Shown: piece by piece, positions 1-9,550 of the stretch
Layout: the number at the start of each line of letters is the position of its first letter
How positions within the stretch are numbered: position 1 is the stretch's first letter
NCBI GenBank assembly: GCA_016722445.1
Contig: JADKIZ010000002.1
Span: 124,001-188,000, forward strand
From: Flavobacteriales bacterium
GTDB lineage: Bacteria > Bacteroidota > Bacteroidia > Flavobacteriales_D > Sanyastnellaceae
Direction of reading: 5' to 3'
Length of the DNA stretch: 64,000 nt
The notes under the pieces: model-generated
Databases searched by the model: none
What the model saw: the letters and a program-made list of their open reading frames with translations, nothing else
What the model was told of the DNA's origin: nothing
Program-made: the position numbers and the translations under genes

Positions 1-2
1 TA

Positions 3-632
3 TTGGTACATCAGGAAGAATTCCTCCTTCACCCGCTCCGCTTTGTATTTCGGCCAAAAGACAAATCGCTTATTTGTGCTGATATACATATCGGCAAAGG
101 TTCTCATTTCAGAAAAAATGGTATTGCCATTCCAAGGCTTGTAAACAAAAACAATTTCTGGAATCTCGCGGCTGCTTTTGAGTTGTTTGAACCGGATCAT
201 TTTGTGGTGCTTGGAGATATGGTACACAGCTCAGAAAATGAAGAATGGAGTGACATGAGTGATTTTCTGGACAACTATCCTGGAATGAGCAGAACGCTCA
301 TTCGCGGAAATCATGAAATTGAACACGACAGACTCTATGAAAAGATGGGATTCGATGTCAGCTCTTCATTCCGAAAAGATGGATTCGCCTTCATACATGA
401 TGAAGCCGATCGACAGGAAGACGATGCCTTTACTTTTTCCGGACATATTCATCCTGCTGTGAGTCTTTATGGACAAGGCAGACAACACCTCAAAGTGGCT
501 TGTTTCTGGTTGAAGCCTGATGGTCTTGTACTACCGGCATTTGGAACATTCACCGGTTCGGCTGCGATTCGTCCTAAAAAAAGTGATCGCATTTTCGCGG
601 TGACAGATCAAACCATCATCGAAATCAAATAA
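3..632 (+). CDS. pdeM: Ligase-associated metallophosphoesterase PdeM (5' end at window edge)
   Basis: Calcineurin-like phosphoesterase of the PdeM type, which is usually encoded with an ATP-dependent DNA ligase and an Lhr-like helicase in a DNA-repair cluster. The metal-binding motifs are all present: DIH (residues 27-29), GD with a later His (71-75), GNHE (102-105) and GHIH (147-150). The visible length of 209 aa is close to the family size. The first codon seen is TTG at position 3; the true start may lie just outside the window, as would the ligase and helicase partners. The nuclease role in ligase-associated repair is inferred from the family. Confidence 0.85.
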   Translation: MVHQEEFLLHPLRFVFRPKDKSLICADIHIGKGSHFRKNGIAIPRLVNKNNFWNLAAAFELFEPDHFVVLGDMVHSSENEEWSDMSDFLDNYPGMSRTLIRGNHEIEHDRLYEKMGFDVSSSFRKDGFAFIHDEADRQEDDAFTFSGHIHPAVSLYGQGRQHLKVACFWLKPDGLVLPAFGTFTGSAAIRPKKSDRIFAVTDQTIIEIK

Positions 633-656
633 AAATGCCCCCTTTCGGAGGCATTT
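633..656. terminator. Bidirectional intrinsic terminator
   Basis: Seven-base-pair stem AAATGCC/GGCATTT around a C/G-rich loop, lying between convergent genes. On the minus strand the stem is followed by TTTTTATTT, so it terminates the leftward gene best; on the plus strand it sits directly after the pdeM stop. Confidence 0.6.
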
Positions 657-679
657 CAAAATATCTTTTATTTCTAAAC

Positions 680-1056
680 TCAGTATTTGAGTTCTTTGAT
701 CTTCTTTCCGTGTTTCCAGAATTCTTCCTTGATCTTCTTTCCCTGTTCATTGAATTGTGAAGTCACGCCATGTTCCTTCCTGCTTCATAATTCTCTACCG
801 TCTTAATGCTTCCATTGCTGAAATAAAACTGCCACGTACCATCTTCCTTTCCATTTTTATATGTACCAGTCCATTGCAGATTACCATTGGGGAAAAACAC
901 TTCTTCTTTCATCAGATCGCCACTTAACTTATCAAAGTACAACACCACGTGTTCCTGGCCATTGTCGTGCATACGCATGACCTGACGATCCAATGCTGGA
1001 TCCTGGAAGGAACTCAAAAAAATGAACAGTAGAAATGCCGGGATGAAAGTTTTCAC
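680..1056 (-). CDS. MORN/YwqK-type repeat protein, secreted, frameshifted near the C-terminus
   Basis: Small exported protein with repeats of the form NGK.DG.W..Y..NG, typical of MORN-variant proteins annotated as YwqK-family. The best start is GTG at 1054-1056, which puts a signal peptide (VKTFIPAFLLFIFLSS) at the N-terminus; an ATG at 1104 would add an unlikely leader. The reading frame stops at 763, but the other frame continues from about 778 to a stop at 680-682 with another perfect repeat (KEHGV..FNEQGKKIKEEFW). One missing A in the GGAAGG stretch explains the break. The role is unknown; no toxin partner is visible, so the family's antitoxin label should not be taken literally. Confidence 0.6.
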
Positions 1057-1118
1057 AGGGTGAACTATATAGGGGTTGGCGATTGATACGGTCTGCCTGC
1101 TCATTGGGTTACATTAAA

Positions 1119-1658
1119 TTATTGATTGATGTACACGCTAAAATCTCCAGCGAGATTTACGTCCCCAGGAATAACCGTGCCATCTATCACCTCATTAAGC
1201 GTCATTTGAAAAGCCACTGTCTCGGTGCCACCCAAAAGAGGAGCCTCAGAGACCTGAACAACGGCATTCACCGGAACATATTGACGAAGAGAATCGATAG
1301 GGTCATTCAGATTGAATTCATCAATCCAAGCTGTAAACTCCTGGTCACCAGTCTGTGGATTAATCCGAAATTGTCCACCGCCATCGAGGTTAGGAATTTC
1401 AATCCATGCACTCAATGTATGGGTTTGGGTTTCGCCTTCGATGGCCACATTACCCGTGACATAATAACGACGAGACTCAGGCTCGAGTGTATCGGTCAAG
1501 ATGTAATTGGTACCCAACATGTCGTAAGACACATCCTGCCAAGTGAATTTGCCACAATTGCATTTGTAGGGATTAGCCACATAGTCAGGGCTTTTCTTGC
1601 AAGATGCAATCAGGAGCACTGTAAAAAGTGCTATGGAGAAAAGGTAGATTTTTTTCAT
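1119..1658 (-). CDS. Putative lipoprotein of unknown function
   Basis: 179-aa protein with a clear type II signal peptide: MKK, a hydrophobic stretch, then LLIASC with the lipidated Cys at residue 20. The mature part is rich in Thr, Asn and aromatic residues and looks like a beta-sandwich of the kind common in Bacteroidota surface lipoproteins. I do not recognise a family. It lies just downstream of the namZ-like gene on the same strand (33 bp gap), so they may be cotranscribed. Confidence 0.6.
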   Translation of the reverse strand: MKKIYLFSIALFTVLLIASCKKSPDYVANPYKCNCGKFTWQDVSYDMLGTNYILTDTLEPESRRYYVTGNVAIEGETQTHTLSAWIEIPNLDGGGQFRINPQTGDQEFTAWIDEFNLNDPIDSLRQYVPVNAVVQVSEAPLLGGTETVAFQMTLNEVIDGTVIPGDVNLAGDFSVYINQ

Positions 1659-1690
1659 GAGATTCTGAAATGCCGCCCGAAAGTAAGAAA

Positions 1691-2902
1691 TTATCCGAAA
1701 TCAGGGTAAAGGAGGTACTTCTTCCTTTTCAACTTGTATCCGTCCAATTCTTTCTGCCAGGAGTTTCGAATATCAGACGCCTTCTTACCCTCAATCAGTT
1801 GCAGCCTCAATTGGTCAGTTCCGGCAAGTTTGTCGAAAAAGTCAGGACTGGTGAAAAATCCCTTCTTATCAGGGGCATTTTCATACAAACCAACAATCCA
1901 TTCCAGGTACAATTGTCTTGAAGAGGTGAAGTAAAAAGATCCAAATTCACGCAAATCATGACCAGAACATTGTTTTCCCTCGTGCGGTGGGTCCATCGCT
2001 GTACCCGGAATGTCGACAGGTGTAAATTGAAATTTACCTGTTGTGTTGCCCGGGTAACCAATGATCTGAAATGGCTTATCCGTCCCCCGTCCTACACTTA
2101 CTATGGTTCCTTCAAACCAACACAAAGAAGGATACATGTAGATGCTGGCTATATTCGGCAGATTCGGTGATGGCTTTACTGGCGGGATATAGAGATCCTG
2201 ATGCGAGTAATTTTCACATGGGATGATCTTCAAAAAACTTTGATTGGTGGTCTTGATCCAACCTTCACCCAAGATCATTCCGGCCAATTCACCTACTGTA
2301 AGCCCATGAACCACTGGTATCGGATGCATTCCCACAAATGATTGGAACTTTGGATCCAATACAGGTCCGTCGACATAAAATCCGTTTGGATTCGGTCGGT
2401 CGAGAATGATCATCTCCTTCCCTTGCTCTACTGCTGCTTCCATCACATAATGCATCGTGGAGATATAGGTGTAAAATCGCGCACCGACATCTTGGATGTC
2501 GAATAAGATCACATCCGTGTTCTTCAGCATTTCCGCGGTTGGCTTCTTGTTTTTACCATAGAGTGAAACCAAAGGGAGTCCTGTCTTCGCGTCTGTCCCA
2601 TTTTTAATGGTTTCGCCTGCACCGGCATCTCCACGGAAACCATGTTCCGGTGCAAACACCGCAACCACATTTACACCCAGTGCAAGCAAGGTATCTACCA
2701 AGTGGGTTTGATCCACTACAGAGGTTTGGTTGGCTACCACACTCACTTTTTTACCTTTTAAGTGAGGCAAATACATGGAAATACGTGATGCGCCTGTATG
2801 GATGTTTTCCTTTACAGACAAAGGAGCCACCGGTAACACTTGCTGCGAACAAGATTGCAAAACCATGACACACAGCGACAATATCAGCAATGTGTTCTTC
2901 AT
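1691..2902 (-). CDS. namZ: NamZ-like exo-beta-N-acetylmuramidase (DUF1343), lipoprotein
   Basis: About 403 aa from the ATG at 2900-2902, which gives a lipoprotein signal ending in LQSC (MKNTLLILSLCVMVLQSC). The DUF1343/NamZ family removes N-acetylmuramic acid from the non-reducing end of peptidoglycan fragments. Conserved blocks visible are EHGFRGD, a DVGARFYTY segment and VVHGLTVGELAGM. The longer reading frame back to 3004 would place 34 extra residues before the signal peptide, so it is rejected. The likely role is cell-wall recycling or scavenging at the outer-membrane or periplasmic face. Confidence 0.85.
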   Translation of the reverse strand: MKNTLLILSLCVMVLQSCSQQVLPVAPLSVKENIHTGASRISMYLPHLKGKKVSVVANQTSVVDQTHLVDTLLALGVNVVAVFAPEHGFRGDAGAGETIKNGTDAKTGLPLVSLYGKNKKPTAEMLKNTDVILFDIQDVGARFYTYISTMHYVMEAAVEQGKEMIILDRPNPNGFYVDGPVLDPKFQSFVGMHPIPVVHGLTVGELAGMILGEGWIKTTNQSFLKIIPCENYSHQDLYIPPVKPSPNLPNIASIYMYPSLCWFEGTIVSVGRGTDKPFQIIGYPGNTTGKFQFTPVDIPGTAMDPPHEGKQCSGHDLREFGSFYFTSSRQLYLEWIVGLYENAPDKKGFFTSPDFFDKLAGTDQLRLQLIEGKKASDIRNSWQKELDGYKLKRKKYLLYPDFG

Positions 2903-3024
2903 GAATGAACCATATTTAGGATGTATTGAAATAATAAATCGACCTTGCTTCTCTATATACGAGTCAAAGACCTCGCCTAAATTACCTTTGACCCGATCTG
3001 GCAAAATCCAGTTTCCAAAATTTT

Positions 3025-4545
3025 TTGAATATCGCAGATTTTATAGCTTCCAGAATCCTGAAGTCAGATGACAAAACCCGGATTTCGAGACCCATCGTGC
3101 GCATTGCGACCATCGGTATTGCCGTTGGCGTGGCCATGATGCTGGTGAGTATTGCCATAGTCAACGGTTTTCAAAAAGAAATCCGAGATAAGGTGATCGG
3201 TTTCGGTTCCCATTTTCAGGTGATCAGCAACGAAAGAAATTATAGCCGCGATTCACAACAATTGCAATTCGATCCTGAAGTTTACTCCATCCTCAAAAAC
3301 ACAGAAGGTGTGAGTCATGTACAAGTCTTTGCTACCAAACCAGGCATCATTGAAACCAGTGACGCATTGCAAGGTGTCATCATCAAAGGCGTTGACAAAG
3401 ACTTCGATTGGTCCTTCTTGAAAAAGGTATTTGTTGCCGGTGAAGGTTTTGATCCAGATTCTTCATCGTCGCGGATGGACATCATCATTTCTGAATACAT
3501 CGCCAATCGACTCAAACTAAAAGCAGGTGATCGCACCAGTTTGTATTTCTTCAATGAAGATGCCGATCCAAGACAACGCAACTTTACAGTGAGGGCGATT
3601 TACAATACCGGACTCGAAGATTTTGACGAACAATTTGTGTTTGTGGATATCGCGCATGTTCAGAGGCTCGCTGGTTGGGGACTGAGACTTGAAGCGCAGG
3701 TGGACAGCGTTTGTTTCAACGGACATTTTGTGATGGGTGCGCAGGCGTTTGGCGGAAGTGGAGAATATCATTACAAATGGACCGATCCGGAGTGGGAAGG
3801 CGAAGGACCACATTTTCTGGCCACTTCAAAAGACTCCATCATTCAAGTCATTGCCATGGACGATGGCAACACCATTCCCGATACCACATTCATCCACATT
3901 GATTATGTAGATGATGTAGCAACAGAACCATGTCGCCCATATGTGGTCAACATCACTTCGACTGAAAGCGATCGACATTATATCGGCGGATATGAAGTGC
4001 AAATAAAGGACTACGACAAATTGTTGCAGGCGGATGATCGACTCTTCGGATCTCTTACAACCAAATTTCTGCAGACTCAAAAAATCACAGATCGCAACCC
4101 TGAAATTTTTTCATGGCTTGAAATGCTCGACATCAATGTCATCATCATCATTATTCTCATGATTGTGATTTCTGTGGTGAATATGACATCAGCGCTATTG
4201 ATCATTATTCTCGAAAGACAGAATATGATTGGTACTTTAAAAGCAATGGGTATTGAAGACAACGCCGTGATGTCGATCTTCATCCGAAATGCCGCACACA
4301 TCATCGGAAGAGGAATGTTGTGGGGAAATATTTTGGGAATCGGTTTCGCGTTTCTACAATGGAAATTTAAAATCATCTCACTCGATCCAGCCAACTATTA
4401 CGTGGATCATGTACCGGTGCAATTTGACTTGTGGTATATGCTCCTTCTCGATGCGGGAACATTGGCCATATGTATCATCAGTATGATCATACCAGCGCTT
4501 TATGTCATCAAAATTTCTCCTATAAAAGCCATCAGGTTTAGTTGA
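3025..4545 (+). CDS. LolC/LolE-type ABC transporter permease with an inserted extracytoplasmic domain
   Basis: 506-aa MacB/FtsX-fold permease, like those that release lipoproteins from the inner membrane (LolCDE). The N-terminal MNIADFIASRIL and first transmembrane helix match the family and support the TTG start at 3025. Three further helices lie at about residues 368-392, 420-440 and 472-496, ending in PIKAIRFS. Family members are usually near 400 aa; here about 85 extra residues (roughly 226-312) sit in the periplasmic domain and read like a PKD/Ig-like sandwich (GSGEYHYKWTD, then a DDGN turn). No ATPase partner is adjacent. The next gene overlaps its end, and its start is probably a little downstream. 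Confidence 0.8.
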   Translation: MNIADFIASRILKSDDKTRISRPIVRIATIGIAVGVAMMLVSIAIVNGFQKEIRDKVIGFGSHFQVISNERNYSRDSQQLQFDPEVYSILKNTEGVSHVQVFATKPGIIETSDALQGVIIKGVDKDFDWSFLKKVFVAGEGFDPDSSSSRMDIIISEYIANRLKLKAGDRTSLYFFNEDADPRQRNFTVRAIYNTGLEDFDEQFVFVDIAHVQRLAGWGLRLEAQVDSVCFNGHFVMGAQAFGGSGEYHYKWTDPEWEGEGPHFLATSKDSIIQVIAMDDGNTIPDTTFIHIDYVDDVATEPCRPYVVNITSTESDRHYIGGYEVQIKDYDKLLQADDRLFGSLTTKFLQTQKITDRNPEIFSWLEMLDINVIIIIILMIVISVVNMTSALLIIILERQNMIGTLKAMGIEDNAVMSIFIRNAAHIIGRGMLWGNILGIGFAFLQWKFKIISLDPANYYVDHVPVQFDLWYMLLLDAGTLAICIISMIIPALYVIKISPIKAIRFS

Positions 4546-4577
4546 ACACAAAGTATTTTTACCGACAACACAAGATT

Positions 4578-5939
4578 ATGCAATACTTCGAAAATATACT
4601 CGGCACCATCGGCAATACACCGTTGGTGAAGATCAACAACATCACCAAAGAAATTCCAGCACTCGTTCTGGCAAAAATTGAATCTGTGAATCCGGGCAAT
4701 AGCATCAAAGACAGGATGGCGCTTCGCATGATTGAGGATGCTGAAAAAAATGGATCACTCAAACCTGGAGGTACCATCATTGAAGGAACCAGTGGTAACA
4801 CCGGAATGGGACTCGCCATTGCTTCGGTGATCAAAGGATACAAGTGTATTTTCACTTCCACAGATAAACAATCGAAAGAAAAATTCGATGCCCTTCGCGC
4901 ATTTGGTGCAGAGGTGATTGTATGTCCTACCAATGTTGATCCCGAAGATCCTCGTTCCTATTACAGCGTTTCATCGCGTTTGGTGAAAGAGGTGCCAAAT
5001 TCATGGAAGGCCAATCAATATGACAATCCAAGCAACGCAACAGCACACTACGAAACCACTGGTCCTGAAATTTGGGAACAAACCGATGGAAAAATTACTC
5101 ACCTTGTAGTGGGCGTTGGCACTGGTGGAACGATTTGCGGTGTCGCGAAATACCTCAAGGAAAAAAATCCCGCTATACAGATTTTAGGAATTGATACTTA
5201 CGGTTCTGTTTTCAAGAAATACAAAGAGACCGGCATTTTCGACAAGAATGAAATTTATCCATATATCACGGAAGGTATCGGTGAAGACTTTTTACCTGAA
5301 AATGTGAATATGAATTTGATTGATCATTTCGAAAAAGTAACGGATAAAGATGCAGCCGTGATGACACGCCGCATCGCGCGTGAAGAAGCCATCTTCGCAG
5401 GAAATAGCGCAGGAAGCGCCATGGCGGGAATGATGCAGATGAAAGATCGCTTCAAAGCCGGTGATGTAGTTGTGGTCATTTTCCATGATCACGGAACTCG
5501 CTATCTCGGAAAAATGTACAACGACGAATGGATGCGTGATCGTGGATTTATCCAGGATGAAAAGAAAACAGCCAAAGATCTTGTAGCCGGCCACGCCGAT
5601 AAACCGCTTGTCACCATTGGTTCAGGCGAATTGGTGAGTCACGGTATCGATAAAATGAAAAAATTCGGCATCTCTCAGATTCCGGTCATGAAAGACGATC
5701 AGTTTGCCGGATTTGTTGATGAGACAAGGTTGTATCAAAGTGTTGTTGAAGACCACAACAACATCAATCGACGCATTGAAGACCTGATGGGGCCTGCTTT
5801 GCCGATCGTCGGCGAAAACGAATCAGCCGAAAATGTTTCGCGACTCATCAACAAAGATGTGCCCGCTGTATTGGTTAAACTCAGCAATGGCAAACATCAC
5901 ATCATAACCAAATATGATGTGATTCAAAGTCTTTGTTAA
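4578..5939 (+). CDS. cbs: Cystathionine beta-synthase with C-terminal CBS pair
   Basis: PLP-dependent enzyme that condenses serine (or O-acetylserine) with homocysteine or sulfide. The start chosen is ATG at 4578 (MQYFENILGTIGNTPL), the standard family beginning, rather than the one at 4542. The PLP lysine is in NPGNSIKD (K44); the substrate loop EGTSGNTG and phosphate-binding GTGGT are intact. After about residue 325 two CBS domains follow, as in the long cystathionine synthase form and unlike plain cysteine synthases. It follows the permease gene with a short gap. Confidence 0.88.
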   Translation: MQYFENILGTIGNTPLVKINNITKEIPALVLAKIESVNPGNSIKDRMALRMIEDAEKNGSLKPGGTIIEGTSGNTGMGLAIASVIKGYKCIFTSTDKQSKEKFDALRAFGAEVIVCPTNVDPEDPRSYYSVSSRLVKEVPNSWKANQYDNPSNATAHYETTGPEIWEQTDGKITHLVVGVGTGGTICGVAKYLKEKNPAIQILGIDTYGSVFKKYKETGIFDKNEIYPYITEGIGEDFLPENVNMNLIDHFEKVTDKDAAVMTRRIAREEAIFAGNSAGSAMAGMMQMKDRFKAGDVVVVIFHDHGTRYLGKMYNDEWMRDRGFIQDEKKTAKDLVAGHADKPLVTIGSGELVSHGIDKMKKFGISQIPVMKDDQFAGFVDETRLYQSVVEDHNNINRRIEDLMGPALPIVGENESAENVSRLINKDVPAVLVKLSNGKHHIITKYDVIQSLC

Positions 5940-5950
5940 ACGTGAATCAC

Positions 5951-8374
5951 TTACAACGTAAACGTGCTGGTCAACTTGAATGCGAAATTGTCGCGTTCGG
6001 TACTGAGGTGGTATGGACCATAACGGTAAAACACACCTATGCCCATACCTGTGAATGAGGATTTCATGAGTGCGTCTATTCTGATTCCTGATTCGAAATA
6101 TCCACGATCCGCAGGTTTCATTTCAATGTTGTGATTTTGTGCTTGCCCAAGATTTCCCCAAAGCATGCTGTGAACCAATACAATTTCCGGTGCGAAATTT
6201 TTGGTCTTCAAGAGCAACGATCGGAAATTATGTTGAAGGTGCACTGCGACAAATTCCGAATGTTGAAATTCATTCGTACGCATCGTTTCAAATGTCTGTG
6301 GTGCAGCAACAGTGAATTTTGCCCAGCTACCACGTGCATTGTAGAGCAATGTCAATGGAAGTTCATCGGGTACGTATCCGGCAATGGTGGCTATGCTGAA
6401 ATTACCCACGTTCTGAATTTTAAAGGTCTTGTCGATCCGCAAATCGTAGCGCGTGTAACTGAAATCTCCGTCAGCGATATCATCAAAACTTCTGGTTACT
6501 TTGAGAAAAAACACCGGAAATCTTCCACCAAGACTAATTTCTTTTTGCGGCATTCTCACAAGTTTTTCACCCGGTGCAAAACGCAGTTGTATACCCGCCT
6601 CCGCAAGATCAAATTCGCCGGTATAAAGCTTTACTTCTTCCGAATTATACGTGGTATATCGATAGTCTTTGTAAGCGTTTACAAACTGATTGTTAGCGAA
6701 CAACATCACGCTTAGGTTACGAATGAAACGACCGGAAACAGAGGCTTCAAATTTTTCCCTTTGATCCATCCTTGTTATAAAAAATGGGTAAAGATTGACC
6801 AGTGATAAACCACCACCTGCAGGTAAATCAAATTGATTACCGCCTGATTCCTGAACATCATTTTGGTAGTTCAGTTTCAACTCAACATTTCGTTTTTTGT
6901 AAAGCTTTACAAGTAAGTCGCCACCATATTTTGAATGTTGGTCACGAAATCCATAGGCATAATAACCACCGATAGAAAAAGCCTCGGACAACAAATTACT
7001 GGTATGCAATCCTGCTCCAACGCGATAACCTTCGAATCCATTGTATGCTATCAATCGGTTCAAATCAAGACTCACATAACCCAAATTGAGTTTGCCGGTA
7101 GTCAATGCTTCGAATCCTTTCAGTTTTCGATCCAGATTTTCCGCTTTACCCAAACTATCAATGACTTGGTATGTCATCAATTCCTTTTTATCCAATTCTC
7201 TTTCGCGGTATTGATTCCAAACAGAATCCGGACGATTGGCAGCACCAGAAGCCATGAGCAAAGTAACCGGTGTGAATTCAGATTTTTTCACCGGCGCATC
7301 CAGCTTTAAATTTTTAATGTATGATCTCCCCTCGCCTATCACAGGAATATTTGCCACGAAAACTGAACCCATATTGATGGTTGAATTCAGTTGCTTCGGA
7401 AACCATTTTCGATTGTCCACGAATTCATATTGTTGTTGAATGCGGATATTCGTTGAAGATGAATCAGCAGGTTGTGCAATCACATTCTGAATCGCAAATC
7501 CATTGGTATTGATGAACAACTGACCGCGCATGGCATCGAAATTTTTACCACGTCTCGGCTGAAATGTGATGGTAAAAACAGTGTCTTTTCCAATAAAAGT
7601 TGTGTCTTCAAGAATAAATAAATACTTCGCAATCGAGCGATCGGCAAGTGGACTCACGTATGTTGCACCAAACAGCTCCACCGATTCACCATAAAAAGAA
7701 AAAGACTGAAGTTGTGTTCCAAGCAAAAAAAGATCAGTTCGTTTCAAGCCAGATACACGATTGGCGATGACCGTCTCTTCACTTTTATCGGGTGGATAAA
7801 ACTTTCTTCTTGAAACGCTCTCCATCAAGAACAAATATTGTTGCCCGAAAAAATCATATGCCTGTTTCTGAATACTGTCGAGATCCGCAAATTTCGAAGT
7901 GTCATTTACGATCGTAGAATCGAGTTCTCCACCAAAGACGAGCTTGTTATAGCTGTCATAGGTGAATGGCGTATCTGATTCCGGATTATTCTGTTTCTTG
8001 TTCTCAATGGCCTTTCTGATGATTCGCTCTGCCGGATTGACACCCGGCCTGATGGTCACTTCATTTAAAACATTTTCCTTTTCTACCATACTGATCATCA
8101 TCTTTTCCTCGGTAGAAAATTTCATTTCCATAGGTTGATATCCCACAAGGTTGAAAATGATCAACGATGTGCTGTCCTCCAGTATCAGATTGAAATATCC
8201 ATCGATATCAGAATAGGTTCCGTTTGATGTACCCTGTTCGGCGATGGCCACAAAAGCCAGTCCTGAACCATTTTTCGCATCCGTAATTCTTCCCTGAAAC
8301 ACTTGTGAATACAAGGTTCCAGCAGAACAAAAACACAAAAGAAAAATGAAAAAAAAGTAAAGTCTATAAAGCAT
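5951..8374 (-). CDS. DUF5686 family outer-membrane protein with carboxypeptidase-regulatory-like domain
   Basis: About 807 aa from the ATG at 8372-8374 (MLYRLYFFFIFLLCF signal peptide ending near YSQ). The N-terminal 90 residues form a CarboxypepD_reg-like sandwich (VFQGRITDAKNGSGL.FV.I), as in many Bacteroidota TonB-type receptors. The segment NPAERIIRKAIENKKQNNP followed by YDSYNKL marks DUF5686. The rest is beta-rich and ends in an aromatic Phe/Leu pattern typical of outer-membrane barrels. The function is unknown. It is convergent with cbs. Confidence 0.82.
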   Translation of the reverse strand: MLYRLYFFFIFLLCFCSAGTLYSQVFQGRITDAKNGSGLAFVAIAEQGTSNGTYSDIDGYFNLILEDSTSLIIFNLVGYQPMEMKFSTEEKMMISMVEKENVLNEVTIRPGVNPAERIIRKAIENKKQNNPESDTPFTYDSYNKLVFGGELDSTIVNDTSKFADLDSIQKQAYDFFGQQYLFLMESVSRRKFYPPDKSEETVIANRVSGLKRTDLFLLGTQLQSFSFYGESVELFGATYVSPLADRSIAKYLFILEDTTFIGKDTVFTITFQPRRGKNFDAMRGQLFINTNGFAIQNVIAQPADSSSTNIRIQQQYEFVDNRKWFPKQLNSTINMGSVFVANIPVIGEGRSYIKNLKLDAPVKKSEFTPVTLLMASGAANRPDSVWNQYRERELDKKELMTYQVIDSLGKAENLDRKLKGFEALTTGKLNLGYVSLDLNRLIAYNGFEGYRVGAGLHTSNLLSEAFSIGGYYAYGFRDQHSKYGGDLLVKLYKKRNVELKLNYQNDVQESGGNQFDLPAGGGLSLVNLYPFFITRMDQREKFEASVSGRFIRNLSVMLFANNQFVNAYKDYRYTTYNSEEVKLYTGEFDLAEAGIQLRFAPGEKLVRMPQKEISLGGRFPVFFLKVTRSFDDIADGDFSYTRYDLRIDKTFKIQNVGNFSIATIAGYVPDELPLTLLYNARGSWAKFTVAAPQTFETMRTNEFQHSEFVAVHLQHNFRSLLLKTKNFAPEIVLVHSMLWGNLGQAQNHNIEMKPADRGYFESGIRIDALMKSSFTGMGIGVFYRYGPYHLSTERDNFAFKLTSTFTL

Positions 8375-8444
8375 AATCCGGTCAATGATCATTGGACGAT
8401 GGTGATTCCCAATTGTTACACAACATTACGAATACTTTTGCGCC

Positions 8445-9470
8445 ATGCATTCTGCAGTCATCCGAGATCAATGGAATTTTATTTCAAAGCTTTCCACCAG
8501 GAAGATTTGGAATATGTTGCGTACCTGGATTTCATTTCATATCAGCAGAAATACGAAGAACACGATACATCCTGCAATGCCCGTGAGTATTAGCATTGAA
8601 CCCACTACAGCATGCAACCTCGGTTGCCCGGAATGTCCGAGTGGATTAAAAATGTTTAGCCGCGAAACTGGAAACATCAAACAGGATGACGCCAAAAAAT
8701 GGTTGCATGAAATGGCCCCTTTCATCACATACATCAACTTCTATTTTCAGGGCGAACCCTTTATTCATCCTGGATTTCTCGATTTGGTGAAACTCGCATC
8801 TTCTTACAACATCTATACTTCCACCAGTACTAATGGTCATTTCCTGCATGATGATTTGGCAAGAAAAACCGTAGAATCCGGGTTGGACAGATTAATCATT
8901 TCCATTGACGGTACCACGCAAGAGGTTTACGAGCAATATCGCATACATGGCACACTCGACAAAGTACTGGCTGGTGCGAAGAACATCATCCGCTGGAAAA
9001 AGACTTTGAAAAAAAACACACCACATGTGATCTTTCAATTCCTCGTTGTGAAGCCAAACCAACACCAGATCGACGATGTGCGTGTTCTCGCCCGAGAACT
9101 AGGTGTAGATGAAGTTCGTTTCAAAACAGCACAGGTCTATGATTATCAAAATGGAAATGTTTTGATTCCGACATTGGAAAAATACAGCCGCTACAGAAAA
9201 AATGCCGATGGCACCTATTCCGTGAAAAATCGTTTGGACAATCATTGCTGGAGAATGTGGAGCGGCACTGTGGTGACCTGGGATGGTAAAGTGGTACCTT
9301 GTTGTTTTGACAAAGACGCTTCTCACCAACTGGGCGACCTTCGAGAGCAGACGCTTGCAGAAGTTTGGAACAGCAAAAAATATCGCCATTTCCGTGAATC
9401 ACTTTTTAAAAATCGCTGTGAAATCGACATTTGTGCCAATTGTTCAGAAGGCACAAAAGTCTGGGCATGA
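8445..9470 (+). CDS. Radical SAM/SPASM domain protein
   Basis: 341-aa radical SAM enzyme. The [4Fe-4S] motif CNLGCPEC has cysteines at 57, 61 and 64; the TIM-barrel strands continue with FQGEP and SIDG. A C-terminal SPASM domain is present (C.RMW, then VVTWDGKVVPCCFDKD, GDLREQ...W, and a final CEIDICANC), which binds auxiliary clusters. No peptide substrate gene or glycosyltransferase lies next to it, so the substrate is unknown. An ATG at about 8580 (MPVSISIEPTTACN) is an alternative start that would remove a weakly conserved N-terminus. Confidence 0.85.
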   Translation: MHSAVIRDQWNFISKLSTRKIWNMLRTWISFHISRNTKNTIHPAMPVSISIEPTTACNLGCPECPSGLKMFSRETGNIKQDDAKKWLHEMAPFITYINFYFQGEPFIHPGFLDLVKLASSYNIYTSTSTNGHFLHDDLARKTVESGLDRLIISIDGTTQEVYEQYRIHGTLDKVLAGAKNIIRWKKTLKKNTPHVIFQFLVVKPNQHQIDDVRVLARELGVDEVRFKTAQVYDYQNGNVLIPTLEKYSRYRKNADGTYSVKNRLDNHCWRMWSGTVVTWDGKVVPCCFDKDASHQLGDLREQTLAEVWNSKKYRHFRESLFKNRCEIDICANCSEGTKVWA

Positions 9471-9515
9471 GCACCATCTATGCGAAATGTCATGAAATGG
9501 AATGACCTAGCAAAA

Positions 9516-9546
9516 TTTGTCTTCACAGGCTTTCTGCCTATATTTC
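9516..9546 (+). promoter_or_regulatory. Bacteroidota-type promoter for dedA
   Basis: TTTG at 9516-9519, a 19-base spacer, then TATATTTC at 9539-9546, close to the TTTG-N19-TAnnTTTG consensus for the primary sigma factor of this phylum. The dedA ATG lies only 4 bases further on, implying an extremely short or absent leader. Confidence 0.5.
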
Positions 9547-9550
9547 GCAA

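Noticed and set aside
763..1104. Antitoxin function for the YwqK-like gene
   Set aside because: No toxin partner nearby and a signal peptide is present; the repeat alone does not show this role.
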